DNA from: Nocardia testacea NBRC 100365
GTDB lineage: Bacteria > Actinomycetota > Actinomycetes > Mycobacteriales > Mycobacteriaceae
Assembly: GCF_000308775.1 (NCBI RefSeq)
Contig: NZ_BAGJ01000087.1
Location: 1-64,000 of the forward strand
Length of the DNA stretch: 64,000 nucleotides
Direction of reading: 5' to 3'
Shown in pieces: positions 1 to 9,174 of the stretch; the first letter of the stretch is position 1, and the number at the start of each line of letters is the position of its first letter. Under the pieces are notes generated by a model. That model searched no databases, was not told the DNA's origin, and saw only the letters and a program-made list of their open reading frames with translations. The translations under genes and the position numbers were made by a program.

Positions 1-1307
1 ATCCGTTCCAGTCCGCGCGACGCGTAGGCGGCGATCGAGAACACCGGTAGCCCGCGGGTCCGGGCCGCCTTGCGCAACCGCAGGTAGACGATGGGCGATT
101 CCTCTTCCGGTTCGAACCCGGCCAGCAGCACGACCGGTGCCGCCTCCAGACTGTCGTAGGTGACGGTGCCGGTGTGCCCGGCGACCCAGGCGCCCAGGAA
201 TTCCGCTTCCTCCGCCGTCTGGGCCCGGGCCCGGAAGTCGATATCGTTGGTGCCCAGCACCACCCGCGCGAATTTGGCGTACGCGTACGCCTCCTCCTCG
301 GTGATCCGGCCGCCGGGGAGCACCGCCGCGTTACCCACCCCCGCGCGTAGACCGCGCGCGGCTGCCGCGAGGGCTTCGGACCACGAACACGGAGCCAGCG
401 TCCCGTCGGCCCCCCGCAGCAGCGGGCCGGTGATCCGATCGCGTTCGCCGGTGTAGGCAAACGCCCAGCGTCCCTTGTCGCAGTTCCATTCCTCGTTGAC
501 CTCGGGATCGTCGCCGGCGAGGCGGCGCAGAACCTTCCCGCGGCGATGGTCGGTGCGCTGGGCGCAACCGGAGGCACAGTGCTCACAGACGTTCGGGCTG
601 GAGACCAGGTCGAAGGGGCGGGCCCGGAACCGGTAGCTCGTACCGGTGAGGGCGCCGACCGGGCAGATCTGCACGGTATTACCGGAGAAGTACGAATCGA
701 GCGGTTCGTGCGCGGCGGTGCCGACCTGCTGGAGCGCGCCGCGGTCGAGCAGTTCGATGAACGGGTCCCCGGCGATCTGCTGCGAGAAACGGGTACAGCG
801 CGCGCACAGCACGCACCGTTCGCGATCGAGCAGGACCGCGGTCGACAGGGGAATCGGTTTCGGGTACTTGCGTTTCTCCCCTTCGAAGCGGCTCTCCGCC
901 CGACCGGTGGACATGGCCTGGTTCTGTAGCGGGCATTCCCCGCCCTTGTCGCAGACCGGGCAGTCCAGCGGATGGTTGATCAGCAGCAACTCCATCACGC
1001 CCTGCTGCGCTTTCTCCGCGACCGCGGAATCGAGCTGGGTGTGCGCCACCATGCCCTCGGTGACCGTCATGGTGCAGGAGGCCACGGGTTTACGCTGGCC
1101 CTCCACCTCCACCAGGCACTGGCGGCAGGCGCCGACCGGAGCGAGCAGCGGATGATCACAGAACCGGGGGATCTGGATACCGATCAGTTCGGCGGCGCGG
1201 ATCAACAGGGTCCCCGCCGGAACGCTGACCGTGGTGCCGTCGATCGTGACGGTGACCAGCTCGGCCGGCTGTAGATCGGCGGAATCGGTACGGACGGTGG
1301 CTGTCAT
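1..1307 (-). CDS. nuoG: NADH-quinone oxidoreductase subunit G (partial, C-terminus beyond window)
   Basis: Largest peripheral-arm subunit of respiratory complex I, carrying electrons from NADH through iron-sulfur clusters. About 435 residues are visible before the window edge. The N-terminus shows a ferredoxin-like 2Fe-2S domain (FCDHP, then GACRQC and VASC), an [17 protein letters not shown] cluster motif, a CVLCARC ligand group with ICPVGAL, and a molybdopterin-oxidoreductase-type cysteine set ([10 protein letters not shown]). Start ATG at 1307 overlaps the nuoF stop (ATGA), so the two are translationally coupled. The rest of the operon (nuoH-N) presumably lies beyond position 1. Identity is secure; total length cannot be seen. 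Confidence 0.95.
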   Translation of the reverse strand, partial: MTATVRTDSADLQPAELVTVTIDGTTVSVPAGTLLIRAAELIGIQIPRFCDHPLLAPVGACRQCLVEVEGQRKPVASCTMTVTEGMVAHTQLDSAVAEKAQQGVMELLLINHPLDCPVCDKGGECPLQNQAMSTGRAESRFEGEKRKYPKPIPLSTAVLLDRERCVLCARCTRFSQQIAGDPFIELLDRGALQQVGTAAHEPLDSYFSGNTVQICPVGALTGTSYRFRARPFDLVSSPNVCEHCASGCAQRTDHRRGKVLRRLAGDDPEVNEEWNCDKGRWAFAYTGERDRITGPLLRGADGTLAPCSWSEALAAAARGLRAGVGNAAVLPGGRITEEEAYAYAKFARVVLGTNDIDFRARAQTAEEAEFLGAWVAGHTGTVTYDSLEAAPVVLLAGFEPEEESPIVYLRLRKAARTRGLPVFSIAAYASRGLER

Positions 1308-2632
1308 CGGATCCCCTCTCCGGCCGCGGATCCGGCCCAGGCGGTCGCGCGGGCCGGATCGAACGGGCAGCCGCCGTGCGTCATATGCGCGAGGTATTCG
1401 TCACGGAAGTACTTCAACGAGGACACGATGGGGCTGGCCGCGCCGTCGCCGAGCGCGCAGAAGGATTTGCCGTTGATGTTGTCGGCGATATCCAGGAGTT
1501 TGTCGAGATCGGTGGGGGTGCCCTCGCCCGATTCGAGCCGGGTGAGCAACTGGACCAGCCAGTACGTACCTTCCCGGCACGGTGTGCACTTACCGCAGGA
1601 TTCGTGGGCGTAGAACTCGGTCCAGCGCAGGACCGCACGCACCACACAGGTGGTGTCGTCGAAGATCTGCAGTGCCTTGGTGCCCAGCATCGACCCCTGC
1701 GCCATCACGTTCTCGTAATCCAGTGGCACATCGAGATGTTCGGCGGTGAACAGCGGGGTCGAGGAACCGCCGGGCGTCCAGAACTTCAGGGTCCGGCCCG
1801 CGCGGACCCCGCCCGCGTAACCGAGCAGTTCGCGCAGGGTGATGCCGAGCGGCGCCTCGTACTGGCCGGGCCGGGCGATATGCCCGGACAGCGAGTACAG
1901 CGTGAAACCCGGGGACTTCTCGCTGCCCATGGAACGGAACCAGGCGGGGCCGTTGCGGATGATCGGCGGCACACTGGCGATGGATTCGACATTGTTGACC
2001 ACCGTGGGGCTGGCGTACAGCCCGGCGACCGCCGGGAACGGGGGGCGCAACCGGGGCTGCCCGCGCCGGCCCTCCAGCGAATCCAGCAGGGCGGTCTCCT
2101 CACCGCAGATATAGGCGCCGGCGCCGGCGTGCACGGTGAGCTCCAGATCGTAGCCGGAGCCGAGGATATTGCGGCCCAGCAGTCCGGCGGCGTAGGCGTC
2201 GGCGACCGCGGCCTGTAGCCGGCGCAGTACCGGCACCACCTCACCGCGTAGATAGATGAAGGCGTGCGCGGCGCGAATGGCGTAGGCGGCGATGATCACG
2301 CCCTCGATGAGCGAATGCGGCGCCGCGAGCATGAGCGGGATGTCCTTGCAGGTACCCGGTTCGGATTCGTCGGCGTTCACCACCAGGTAGTGCGGTTTCA
2401 TCGAGCCGTCGGGTTCGGGACCCTGCGGGATGAAACCCCATTTCATACCGGTCGGGAATCCGGCCCCGCCGCGACCGCGCAGCCCGGCGTCCTTGACCGT
2501 GGTGATCACCTGGTCCGGTGTCATGCCGAGCGCGATCGGCAGCGCTTCGTACCCATGGTGGGCCCGGTAGGTGTCGAGGGTCCAGGAATTCGGCAGGTCC
2601 CAGTACGTGCTGAGGACGGGCGTCAAAGTCAT
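1304..2632 (-). CDS. nuoF: NADH-quinone oxidoreductase subunit F
   Basis: NADH-binding, FMN-containing 51-kDa-type subunit of complex I, where NADH is oxidised. 442 residues, normal for the family. Seen: the glycine-rich [16 protein letters not shown] segment (FMN/NADH pocket), a second glycine-rich stretch with [13 protein letters not shown], and the 4Fe-4S ligands [12 protein letters not shown] plus the downstream SFCALG cysteine. Start ATG at 2632 overlaps the nuoE stop by four bases; a longer open frame extends upstream but lies inside nuoE. It sits in the tightly coupled nuoABCDEFG operon. Confidence 0.96.
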   Translation of the reverse strand: MTLTPVLSTYWDLPNSWTLDTYRAHHGYEALPIALGMTPDQVITTVKDAGLRGRGGAGFPTGMKWGFIPQGPEPDGSMKPHYLVVNADESEPGTCKDIPLMLAAPHSLIEGVIIAAYAIRAAHAFIYLRGEVVPVLRRLQAAVADAYAAGLLGRNILGSGYDLELTVHAGAGAYICGEETALLDSLEGRRGQPRLRPPFPAVAGLYASPTVVNNVESIASVPPIIRNGPAWFRSMGSEKSPGFTLYSLSGHIARPGQYEAPLGITLRELLGYAGGVRAGRTLKFWTPGGSSTPLFTAEHLDVPLDYENVMAQGSMLGTKALQIFDDTTCVVRAVLRWTEFYAHESCGKCTPCREGTYWLVQLLTRLESGEGTPTDLDKLLDIADNINGKSFCALGDGAASPIVSSLKYFRDEYLAHMTHGGCPFDPARATAWAGSAAGEGIR

Positions 2633-3342
2633 CGGGCACCGTCCTCGTCCGGTACCTCGGGTGCCCGCATCCCCTGCTCGCGCGCGGTGTTCAGACCGGT
2701 CAGCGTCGGTGTGCCGGGGTCGCCGTCGAGCACGCCGGGCCGGGTGTCCGGGAACCCGGCGAGGACCCGCGCGGTATCCCGAAAGGTACACAGCGGCGCG
2801 CCGCGGGTCGGGGTGACGGTACGGCCGTCGCGGAGCGCGTCCACCAGTGCGCGGGCAGATTCCGGAGTCTGGTTGTCGAAGAACTCCCAGTTCACCATGA
2901 TCACCGGCGCGTAATCGCAGGCCGCGTTGCATTCGATGTGCTCGAGGGTGATCGCGCCGTCGTCGGTGGTCTCACCGTGCGCGATTCCCAGATGTTCGCG
3001 CAGTTCCGCGAGGATGGCATCGCCGCCGAGGACCGCGCACAGGGTGTTGGTGCAGACGCCCACGTGGTAGTCGCCGGTGGGGGTGCGCCGGTACATGGAA
3101 TAGAAGGTGGCGACCGCGGTCACTTCGGCGCCGGTGAGCCCGAGCAACTCCGCGCAGAACTCGATCCCGGTACTGCTGACGTAGCCCTCTTCCGACTGCA
3201 CCAGATGGAGTAGCGGTAGCAGCGCCGAGCGGGGCTGCGGGTACCGGGCGATGATCTCCTTCGCGTCCGGTTCGAGCCGGGCACGGACCTCGTCGGGGTA
3301 GGGCTGCGGCCGAACACTCAGGCGCAACAGGATCTCGGTCAT
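2629..3342 (-). CDS. nuoE: NADH-quinone oxidoreductase subunit E
   Basis: 24-kDa-type subunit of complex I that carries the 2Fe-2S cluster N1a, next to NuoF. 237 residues. Thioredoxin-like core with ligands C97 and C102 (GVCTNTLC) and C138 and C142 (IECNAAC), the expected Cx4C...Cx3C pattern. ATG at 3342 overlaps the nuoD stop (ATGA). The C-terminal tail after about residue 200 is Pro/Gly/Asp-rich and longer than in proteobacterial NuoE, as is common in actinobacteria. Confidence 0.95.
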   Translation of the reverse strand: MTEILLRLSVRPQPYPDEVRARLEPDAKEIIARYPQPRSALLPLLHLVQSEEGYVSSTGIEFCAELLGLTGAEVTAVATFYSMYRRTPTGDYHVGVCTNTLCAVLGGDAILAELREHLGIAHGETTDDGAITLEHIECNAACDYAPVIMVNWEFFDNQTPESARALVDALRDGRTVTPTRGAPLCTFRDTARVLAGFPDTRPGVLDGDPGTPTLTGLNTAREQGMRAPEVPDEDGAR

Positions 3343-4724
3343 CGGTCCACACCGCCCATCACGGGATCGATACTGGCCACGGCGGCGATCACATCGGCGA
3401 CCATGCCGCCCTCGCACATCGCCGCCACGGCCTGCAGGTTGGTGAAGGAGGGATCGCGATAGTGCACTCGGTAGGGCCGTGTGCCGCCGTCGCTGACCAT
3501 ATGGACGCCGAGTTCGCCGCGTGGCGACTCCACCGCCGCGTAGACCTGCCCCGGCGGCACCCGGATACCCTCGGTGACCAGCTTGAAGTGGTGGATCAGC
3601 CCCTCCATCGAGGTCCCCATGATCTTGCCGATGTGCTGTGGCGAATTGCCCAGCCCGTCGGCGCCCAGGGCCAGGTCCGCGGGCCAGGCGATCTTCTTGT
3701 CCGCCACCATCACCGGTCCCGGCCGCAATCGGTCCAGGCACTGTTCCACGATCGCCAGGGACTGTTTCATCTCCTCGATCCGGATGAGGTAGCGGCCGTA
3801 GCAGTCACAGGTATCGGTGGTGGGCACGGTGAATTCGTAGGTGTCGTATCCGCAGTAGGGCATGGCCTTGCGCAGATCGTGCGGCAGACCGGTGGAGCGC
3901 AGCACCGGGCCGGTGACGCCGAGCGCGATACAACCGGTCAGGTCGAGGTAGCCGATGTTCTGGGTGCGTGCCTTGAAGATCGGATTGTGGGTGAGCAGAT
4001 GCTCCATGTCCCGCAATCGTTTCGGCATGAGCGCCAGGAGGTCGCGTACCTTGGCGACAGCGTCACCGGGTAGGTCCTGGGCGATACCGCCGGGCCGGAT
4101 GAACGCGTGATTCATCCGCAGGCCGGTGATGTTCTCGAAGACGTCGAGGATCAGCTCGCGCTCCCGGAACCCGAAGAGCATCGGGGTCAGCGCGCCCAGC
4201 TCCATACCTCCGGTCGCCAGCGCCACCAGATGCGAGGAGATGCGGTTGAGCTCCATCAGCAGCACCCGGATCACGGTGGCCCGCTCGGGGATGTCGTCGG
4301 TGATGCCCAGCAGCCGCTCCACCCCGAGGCAGAAGGCGGTCTCGTTGAAGAACGGGGACAGATAGTCCATCCGGGTGACGAAGGTGACGCCTTGGGCCCA
4401 GGTGCGGAATTCCAGGTTCTTCTCGATACCGGTGTGTAGATAGCCGATACCGCACCGGGCCTCGACCACGGTTTCGCCCTCGATCTCGAGAATGAGCCGC
4501 AGCACCCCGTGCGTGGACGGATGCTGCGGGCCCATATTGACGACAATGCGTTCCTCGCCCGCACCGCGCAGGGCGTCGGCGACCTCGTCCCAGTCCTGCC
4601 CGGCGACCGTCAGTACCTGTTCGGTGGGGTCCGCGCCGCCGCGCCCGGGCGCCGTCGGGGTGGTGCGGGAGTCGTCGCTGTCCGGCCCGCCGGAGACTCC
4701 GGGCCGGTAATCGATCTCGCTCAT
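3339..4724 (-). CDS. nuoD: NADH-quinone oxidoreductase subunit D
   Basis: 49-kDa-type subunit of complex I that forms the quinone-binding cavity with NuoB. 461 residues, with an actinobacterial acidic N-terminal extension of about 55 residues before the conserved core. Hallmark [15 protein letters not shown] at about residues 63-77 carries the quinone-site histidines. The C-terminus ends near the conserved [11 protein letters not shown]. Start ATG at 4724 shares one base with the nuoC stop (TGATG), implying coupled translation. Confidence 0.96.
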   Translation of the reverse strand: MSEIDYRPGVSGGPDSDDSRTTPTAPGRGGADPTEQVLTVAGQDWDEVADALRGAGEERIVVNMGPQHPSTHGVLRLILEIEGETVVEARCGIGYLHTGIEKNLEFRTWAQGVTFVTRMDYLSPFFNETAFCLGVERLLGITDDIPERATVIRVLLMELNRISSHLVALATGGMELGALTPMLFGFRERELILDVFENITGLRMNHAFIRPGGIAQDLPGDAVAKVRDLLALMPKRLRDMEHLLTHNPIFKARTQNIGYLDLTGCIALGVTGPVLRSTGLPHDLRKAMPYCGYDTYEFTVPTTDTCDCYGRYLIRIEEMKQSLAIVEQCLDRLRPGPVMVADKKIAWPADLALGADGLGNSPQHIGKIMGTSMEGLIHHFKLVTEGIRVPPGQVYAAVESPRGELGVHMVSDGGTRPYRVHYRDPSFTNLQAVAAMCEGGMVADVIAAVASIDPVMGGVDR

Positions 4725-5449
4725 CAGCTGTATGCCCTCCGCTCATCGGGCGGCGGTATGCGCGCGCCCTTGTACTCGACCGGTATCCCGCCCAGCGGGT
4801 AGTCCTTGCGCTGCGGGTGACCGTGCCAGTCGTCGGGCATGGTGATGCGGGTCAGCGAGGGATGCCCGTCGAACAGGATTCCGAAGAAGTCGTAGGTCTC
4901 TCGTTCGTGCCAGTCGCAGGTCGGGTACACGCGATACAGCGACGGGATATGCGGGTCGGTGTCCGGGGCGGACACTTCGAGCCGCAGCCGGCGTCCGTGT
5001 GTGATCGAGTTCAGGTGATAGACCGCGCGCAGCTCCCGCCCGGATTCGTCCGGGTAGTGCACGCCGCTCACCCCGAGACACAGTTCGAATCGCAGCGCGG
5101 GATCGTCGCGCAGGGCCCGCGCCACCGCGACCAGATGGTCGCGATCGATGTGCAGGGTGAGTTCGCCGCGGTCCACCACGACCTTCTCGATCGCGGCATC
5201 GAACCCGGGGCCGGACGCCAGGGCCGCGCGCAGCAGATCGACGACGGTATCGAAATAGCCGCCGTAGGGCGGCGCACTGCCACCGGGTAGCGCGACCCGG
5301 TGGACCAGGCGGCCGTACCCGGAGGTGTCGCCGCTGCCGGAGATCCCGAACATCCCCCGGCGCACCCCGATGACCTCGTCCTCGGGACCGATCGGCTGTT
5401 CGGGTTCCACGGCGCGGCTGTCGGTGGAGCCGGGGCCCTCGGCGCTCAT
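4724..5449 (-). CDS. nuoC: NADH-quinone oxidoreductase subunit C
   Basis: 30-kDa-type subunit of the complex I connecting module. 241 residues. The C-terminal half has the family pattern [28 protein letters not shown] followed by [11 protein letters not shown], where the acidic and aromatic residues contact NuoB and NuoD. The first 40 residues are acidic and variable. The chosen ATG at 5449 overlaps the nuoB stop; a longer frame upstream runs antisense-free but entirely within nuoB, so it was discarded. Confidence 0.95.
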   Translation of the reverse strand: MSAEGPGSTDSRAVEPEQPIGPEDEVIGVRRGMFGISGSGDTSGYGRLVHRVALPGGSAPPYGGYFDTVVDLLRAALASGPGFDAAIEKVVVDRGELTLHIDRDHLVAVARALRDDPALRFELCLGVSGVHYPDESGRELRAVYHLNSITHGRRLRLEVSAPDTDPHIPSLYRVYPTCDWHERETYDFFGILFDGHPSLTRITMPDDWHGHPQRKDYPLGGIPVEYKGARIPPPDERRAYS

Positions 5450-6000
5450 CGGAGCAGACCTTCCATCCGGATGGTCGGAGTGGCCGCCAGCGCCGCCGCC
5501 TCGGCGGCGCGGATCGCCTCGTCCCGGTTCACTCCCATCGGGGTCGCCTGGATCTTCTCGTGTAGCGCGAGGATGGCGTTGAGCAGCATCTCCGGGCGTG
5601 GCGGGCACCCCGGTAGGTAGATGTCGACGGGGACCACATGGTCCACGCCCTGCACGATGGCGTAGTTGTTGAACATGCCGCCGGAGGAGGCGCACACGCC
5701 CATCGCCAGCACCCATTTCGGCTCCGTCATCTGGTCGTAGACCTGCCGGAGCACCGGTGCCATCTTCTGGCTGACCCGGCCGGCCACGATCATCAGATCG
5801 GCCTGCCGTGGCGAGGCCCGGAAGACCTCCATACCGAAACGTGCCGAGTCGAATCGGCCCCCACCGGTGGCCATCATCTCGATCGCGCAGCAGGCCAGAC
5901 CGAAGGTGGCCGGCCATACCGACCCCTTGCGCATGTACCCCGCCATGGCTTCGACCGTGCTGAGCACGAAACCACTGGGCAGTTTCTCTTCCAAACCCAT
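5446..6000 (-). CDS. nuoB: NADH-quinone oxidoreductase subunit B
   Basis: Subunit carrying the terminal 4Fe-4S cluster N2, which reduces quinone in complex I. 184 residues. Cluster ligands are visible as the tandem pair C37-C38 ([10 protein letters not shown]), C103 (GVCASSGG) and C132 (PGCPPRPE). ATG at 6000; the stop overlaps the nuoC start. A gap of about 64 bp separates it from nuoA, the only real gap in the visible operon. Confidence 0.96.
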   Translation of the reverse strand: MGLEEKLPSGFVLSTVEAMAGYMRKGSVWPATFGLACCAIEMMATGGGRFDSARFGMEVFRASPRQADLMIVAGRVSQKMAPVLRQVYDQMTEPKWVLAMGVCASSGGMFNNYAIVQGVDHVVPVDIYLPGCPPRPEMLLNAILALHEKIQATPMGVNRDEAIRAAEAAALAATPTIRMEGLLR

Positions 6001-6064
6001 GTCCGACTACTCCCTGGATATCGGCCCGCGCCGGGCGCGGTGCGGCTGATCGGAGGTTCGCGGC

Positions 6065-6445
6065 TCAGTCCCAGCTGAGGCCGCCGCGCCGCCATTCGTA
6101 GGCGTAGGCGACCGAGACATTGACGATGAACAGTGCCATCGCGGCCAGTCCGAACACCCCGAGCGCATCGATATGGACCGCCCACGGGTAGAGGAACACG
6201 ATCTCGATATCGAAGATGATGAACAGCATGGCGGTGAGGTAGTACTTCACCGGAAAACGTTGGCCGGTAATGTTTCCCGCGCCTCCGGCCGTTGCGTGCG
6301 GTGTGGGTTCGATACCGCATTCGTAGGCCTGTAGCTTGGCGCGGTTGTAGCGTTTGGGGCCGATGAGCCCGGCGATCAGGATCGAGATCACCGCGAAGGC
6401 GGCGGCGACCGCGCCGAGGACCAGTATCGGCAGTTCGGTGTTCAC
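6065..6445 (-). CDS. nuoA: NADH-quinone oxidoreductase subunit A
   Basis: Small membrane subunit of complex I. 126 residues with three predicted transmembrane helices (about 5-28, 69-90 and 94-116), the conserved YECGIEP loop and FPVKYYLTAMLFIIFDIEIVFLYPWA. The frame stays open far upstream, but the GTG at 6445 is preferred. It is preceded at correct spacing by AAGGAGGGG (6456-6464 on the plus strand), and the protein then begins in register with mycobacterial NuoA. First gene of the operon. Confidence 0.95.
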   Translation of the reverse strand: MNTELPILVLGAVAAAFAVISILIAGLIGPKRYNRAKLQAYECGIEPTPHATAGGAGNITGQRFPVKYYLTAMLFIIFDIEIVFLYPWAVHIDALGVFGLAAMALFIVNVSVAYAYEWRRGGLSWD

Positions 6446-6727
6446 GACTGCGCTTCCCCTCCTTGCGAACTGGAACCCCGCGGTTGTGCCACCGGGTTCC
6501 GCGAACGGGGTCGGGCGGTCGATGGGTATACCCCGCGCCGCCGGATCGTCCCCGGATTCGACACAGGGCTGGGGGAGGATCAGTCGACGCGGGTTATATG
6601 TCATCGCCCGCGCTCATGTGAGCTAAAGCACAGCCTACAACTGTCGTGGCAGGACGAACGCGGATTCGTGGAGCCCTTTGATCGAATTCGCGACTGAGAT
6701 TTATGAGCGAATGAACCTAATGGCGGG
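6446..6727 (-). promoter_or_regulatory. nuo operon leader and candidate promoter
   Basis: No gene is seen between nuoA and the receiver gene. Reading the minus strand, a TATAAC hexamer (plus-strand 6593-6598) is a candidate -10, which would give a leader of about 140 bases ahead of nuoA. An imperfect GCTCA/TGAGC inverted repeat near 6615 lies just upstream of it. A clear -35 was not recognised. The call rests on hexamer matching only. Confidence 0.35.
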
Positions 6728-7138
6728 TCAGGCAGCCGGGCGCCGGCGCAGCAGATCGACGACGATCTCGGTGAGCCGCAGCGGGTCGATCGGATGGCGG
6801 GCTACAGCTTCTGCCCGCGACCAGTTCGCGAGCCAGGCATCGTCGGCGCGGCCGGTGAGTACCACCAGCGGCGGGCACTCGCGGATCTCGTCCTTGAGTT
6901 GTTTGGCCAGGCCCATGCCGCCCACCGGCGCCGATTCGCCGTCGAGTACGGCCAGGTCGGCCGCGCCGGCATCCATCCGCTCCAATACCACCGGGGCCGT
7001 GGCCACCTCGAGGTATTCCACCGGCGGTAGATCAGGATGTGGCCGGCGGCCGAGCGCCAGCATCACCTGACCCCGGGTGTCGGCGTCGTTGCTGTAGACC
7101 AGGACCCGCACCGCGGCGGGAGTATTCGCATCGGCCAC
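6728..7138 (-). CDS. Orphan receiver-domain protein upstream of nuo
   Basis: 136-residue protein consisting of a single response-regulator receiver-like domain with no output domain. It starts VADANTPAAVRVLVYSNDAD and retains the likely phosphoacceptor aspartate (LAVLDGES). The acidic pair is reduced (SND instead of DD), and the conserved lysine after beta-5 is replaced (VVLTGRADD). It may therefore be a pseudo-receiver. Mycobacteria keep a similar small receiver gene (Rv3143 type) beside nuoA, so the synteny supports a conserved link to complex I. GTG start at 7138; no strong ribosome-binding site is visible. Confidence 0.75.
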   Translation of the reverse strand: MADANTPAAVRVLVYSNDADTRGQVMLALGRRPHPDLPPVEYLEVATAPVVLERMDAGAADLAVLDGESAPVGGMGLAKQLKDEIRECPPLVVLTGRADDAWLANWSRAEAVARHPIDPLRLTEIVVDLLRRRPAA

Positions 7139-7303
7139 GTCCGCATGGTACGTCCGCGGCCGCGCGATTCGTGGCAGCTTGGCCCAGATCGGCGTGCGAG
7201 CGGTCGGTGACCGGCGACGGGATCGCGCCGGCAGGCGACGCGAGGACCGAAGAAGATCGCGGGGCGCCCGAGGCCGGAGTGACGCGACACCTAAGCTGGC
7301 TGC

Positions 7304-7711
7304 GTGACGGACGAGCTGGTCGGGGAACTGATCGATACGGTCGCGTGGGTTCTCATCGTGGACGGACGGATCCTGTGTGCGCGTCCGCGCGGCAAGGATG
7401 TCTTCTACATCCCGGGCGGCAAACGGGAGGCCGGTGAATCCGATGAGCAGACGCTGCTGCGCGAGGTCACCGAGGAACTCACCGTCGCGCTGGTACCGGA
7501 GACGGTCGAGCCGGTCGGGGTCTACGAAGCGGCCGACGGCGGCGCGCGGGTCCGGATGAGCTGCTATCGCGCGGATTATCGCGGCACACTGGCCGCGAGC
7601 AGTGAGATCGCCGAACTCGCGTGGTTCGGTTTCGGTGATCGGCCGCGGGTGCCGCCGGTGGACCAGTTGCTGTTCGACGAACTCCACGCGACCGGCCACC
7701 TGGCACGCTGA
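7304..7711 (+). CDS. Nudix hydrolase
   Basis: 135-residue single-domain Nudix pyrophosphohydrolase, which cleaves nucleoside diphosphates linked to another moiety. The Nudix box lies at about residues 39-61 (GKREAGESDEQTLLREVTEE) and keeps the RE...EE metal-binding core. The usual glycine after EEx is threonine here. Substrate cannot be read from sequence. GTG start at 7304. It is divergent from the receiver gene and converges on the conservon GTPase gene, so it is probably monocistronic. Confidence 0.85.
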   Translation: MTDELVGELIDTVAWVLIVDGRILCARPRGKDVFYIPGGKREAGESDEQTLLREVTEELTVALVPETVEPVGVYEAADGGARVRMSCYRADYRGTLAASSEIAELAWFGFGDRPRVPPVDQLLFDELHATGHLAR

Positions 7712-7751
7712 CCCCCGGCGGGCGGAGCCGGTGCGGCTCCGCCGTGCCGGC

Positions 7752-8366
7752 CTACTTGGTGGTGAGATTCGGGCGGGTGGCCCGCTCGATGAGATGCTCG
7801 ATCAGACTGAGCAGCACATTCTTGGCCGAGACCCGGTCGCGCGCGTCGCACAGCATCACCGGGATGGACGGGTCGAGGTCGAGCGCGTCGCGGACCTCGT
7901 CGATCGTGTACCGCGGCGCCCCGTCGAAACAGTTCACCGCGATCAGGAAGGGCAGGCCGCGCCGCTCGAAATAGTCGATGGCGGCGAAGGAATTGCCCAG
8001 CCGGCGGGTATCGGCCAGCACCACCGCGCCGAGCGCACCCCGGGCGAGTTCGTCCCACAGGAACCAGAAGCGATCCTGGCCGGGCGTACCGAACAGGTAG
8101 AGCACCAGATCCTTGTCGATGGTGATCCGGCCGAAATCCAGTGCCACCGTCGTGGTGGTCTTGGACTCGACACCGGACAGATCATCGATGCCGGTACTGA
8201 GTTCGGTGATCATCTCCTCGGTGCGTAGCGGCGGGATCTCGCTGATCGAGGCCACCATCGTGGTCTTGCCGACGCCGAAACCACCGGCGATGAGGACCTT
8301 CACCGACGCAGCAAGAGCCGGAGCCCCGGGGTCCATCCGGGCAGGGTCAAATTTTTCGGATTCCAT
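7752..8366 (-). CDS. Conservon Ras-like GTPase (CvnD type)
   Basis: 204-residue small GTPase of the bacterial MglA/CvnD type. P-loop GGFGVGKT at residues 28-35, switch-II-like FGTPGQDRFWF, and a G4-like NCFDG in place of the eukaryotic NKxD. It is the last gene of a four-gene conservon and its ATG overlaps the 3' end of the DUF742 gene by 20 bases. In Streptomyces such GTPases associate with the roadblock and DUF742 partners at the membrane. The role of this particular copy is unknown. Confidence 0.9.
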   Translation of the reverse strand: MESEKFDPARMDPGAPALAASVKVLIAGGFGVGKTTMVASISEIPPLRTEEMITELSTGIDDLSGVESKTTTTVALDFGRITIDKDLVLYLFGTPGQDRFWFLWDELARGALGAVVLADTRRLGNSFAAIDYFERRGLPFLIAVNCFDGAPRYTIDEVRDALDLDPSIPVMLCDARDRVSAKNVLLSLIEHLIERATRPNLTTK

Positions 8367-8721
8367 CCAGTACCGCTCGCAATATGTTGAAGTCGCCGGG
8401 ACCGGACTCCATCTGTACGGGAGCCCGGAAGATCAGATGGCCGTCACCGATCAGATCTCCGACGAGAATCTTGGTCACCGCCAGCGGCAGTTTCAAGGCG
8501 GCTGCCACCTCCGCCACGGTTTGTGCTTCCGTGCACAGGTGCACGATATCGGTGTACTCGGGTTCGATCCGGCGCAACGGCGGGGCACCACGAGCTTCGA
8601 CCACGACAGTGAGCATATCCAGATCGTGGCCGGCGCCCACAGTGCGACCCTTGGTGATGGCGTACGGCCGCACCAGAGGTCCGGCGTCGTCGTCGAACCA
8701 GGGTTCCCGTCGGCCGGTCAT
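8347..8721 (-). CDS. Conservon DUF742 protein (CvnC type)
   Basis: 124-residue DUF742 protein. N-terminal EPWFDDDAGPLVRPYAITKGRT is typical, followed by a winged-helix-like core (TEAQTVAEVAAALKLPLAVTKILVGDLIGDGHL). Known family members are adaptor proteins encoded in conservons. It lies between the roadblock gene (39-bp gap) and the GTPase gene (20-bp overlap). ATG at 8721. The family call is solid; its biochemical role is not established. Confidence 0.9.
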   Translation of the reverse strand: MTGRREPWFDDDAGPLVRPYAITKGRTVGAGHDLDMLTVVVEARGAPPLRRIEPEYTDIVHLCTEAQTVAEVAAALKLPLAVTKILVGDLIGDGHLIFRAPVQMESGPGDFNILRAVLDGIRKI

Positions 8722-8760
8722 ACCCGCATACCCGTCATGGCGCCGTTGCTGTTTCCGCGG

Positions 8761-9174
8761 TTACTGGGCTTCGGCCCCGGCCCCGCCGCGGGAGCCGGTC
8801 GACAGATGGCTGCCGACCCGCTGGACGGTGAGGTTCATCTCGTAGGCCACCATGCCGAGATTGGCGTCCGCGGCGGCCTGTACGGCGATGCACGCGTTGT
8901 CACCGGCGGAGGTGACGAACAGTACGGCGTGATCGAGTTCGATCACCGCCTGCCGTACGGCACCGCCCTCGAACCGCGCGCCGGCGCTGCGGGCCAGGCC
9001 GTGCAGGGTGGACGACATCGCGGCGAAATGCTCGGCCTCGGTGCGATCCATTTTCGAGGAGTGGCCGAGCAGCATTCCGTCGGTGGACAGTACGACCGCG
9101 AGGCGGACCCCCGCGAGTCGCTCGACCAGGTCGTCGAGCAGCCAGTTCAGGTCACCTTGTGTGGAAGTGGACAC
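8761..9174 (-). CDS. Roadblock/LC7 domain protein (CvnB type)
   Basis: 137-residue roadblock/LC7 protein, the family that acts as GTPase-activating or scaffolding partner for MglA-like GTPases. Seen: LNWLLDDLVERLAGVRLAVVLSTDGMLLGHS and AAMSSTLHGLARSAGARFEGG, both characteristic. GTG start at 9174 directly abuts the stop codon of the sensor-kinase gene, which argues for coupled translation within the conservon. Confidence 0.92.
   Translation of the reverse strand: MSTSTQGDLNWLLDDLVERLAGVRLAVVLSTDGMLLGHSSKMDRTEAEHFAAMSSTLHGLARSAGARFEGGAVRQAVIELDHAVLFVTSAGDNACIAVQAAADANLGMVAYEMNLTVQRVGSHLSTGSRGGAGAEAQ

Noticed and set aside
6446..6604. N-terminal extension of nuoA
   Set aside because: The extra 53 residues have no homology in style, and a strong ribosome-binding site lies ahead of the internal GTG.
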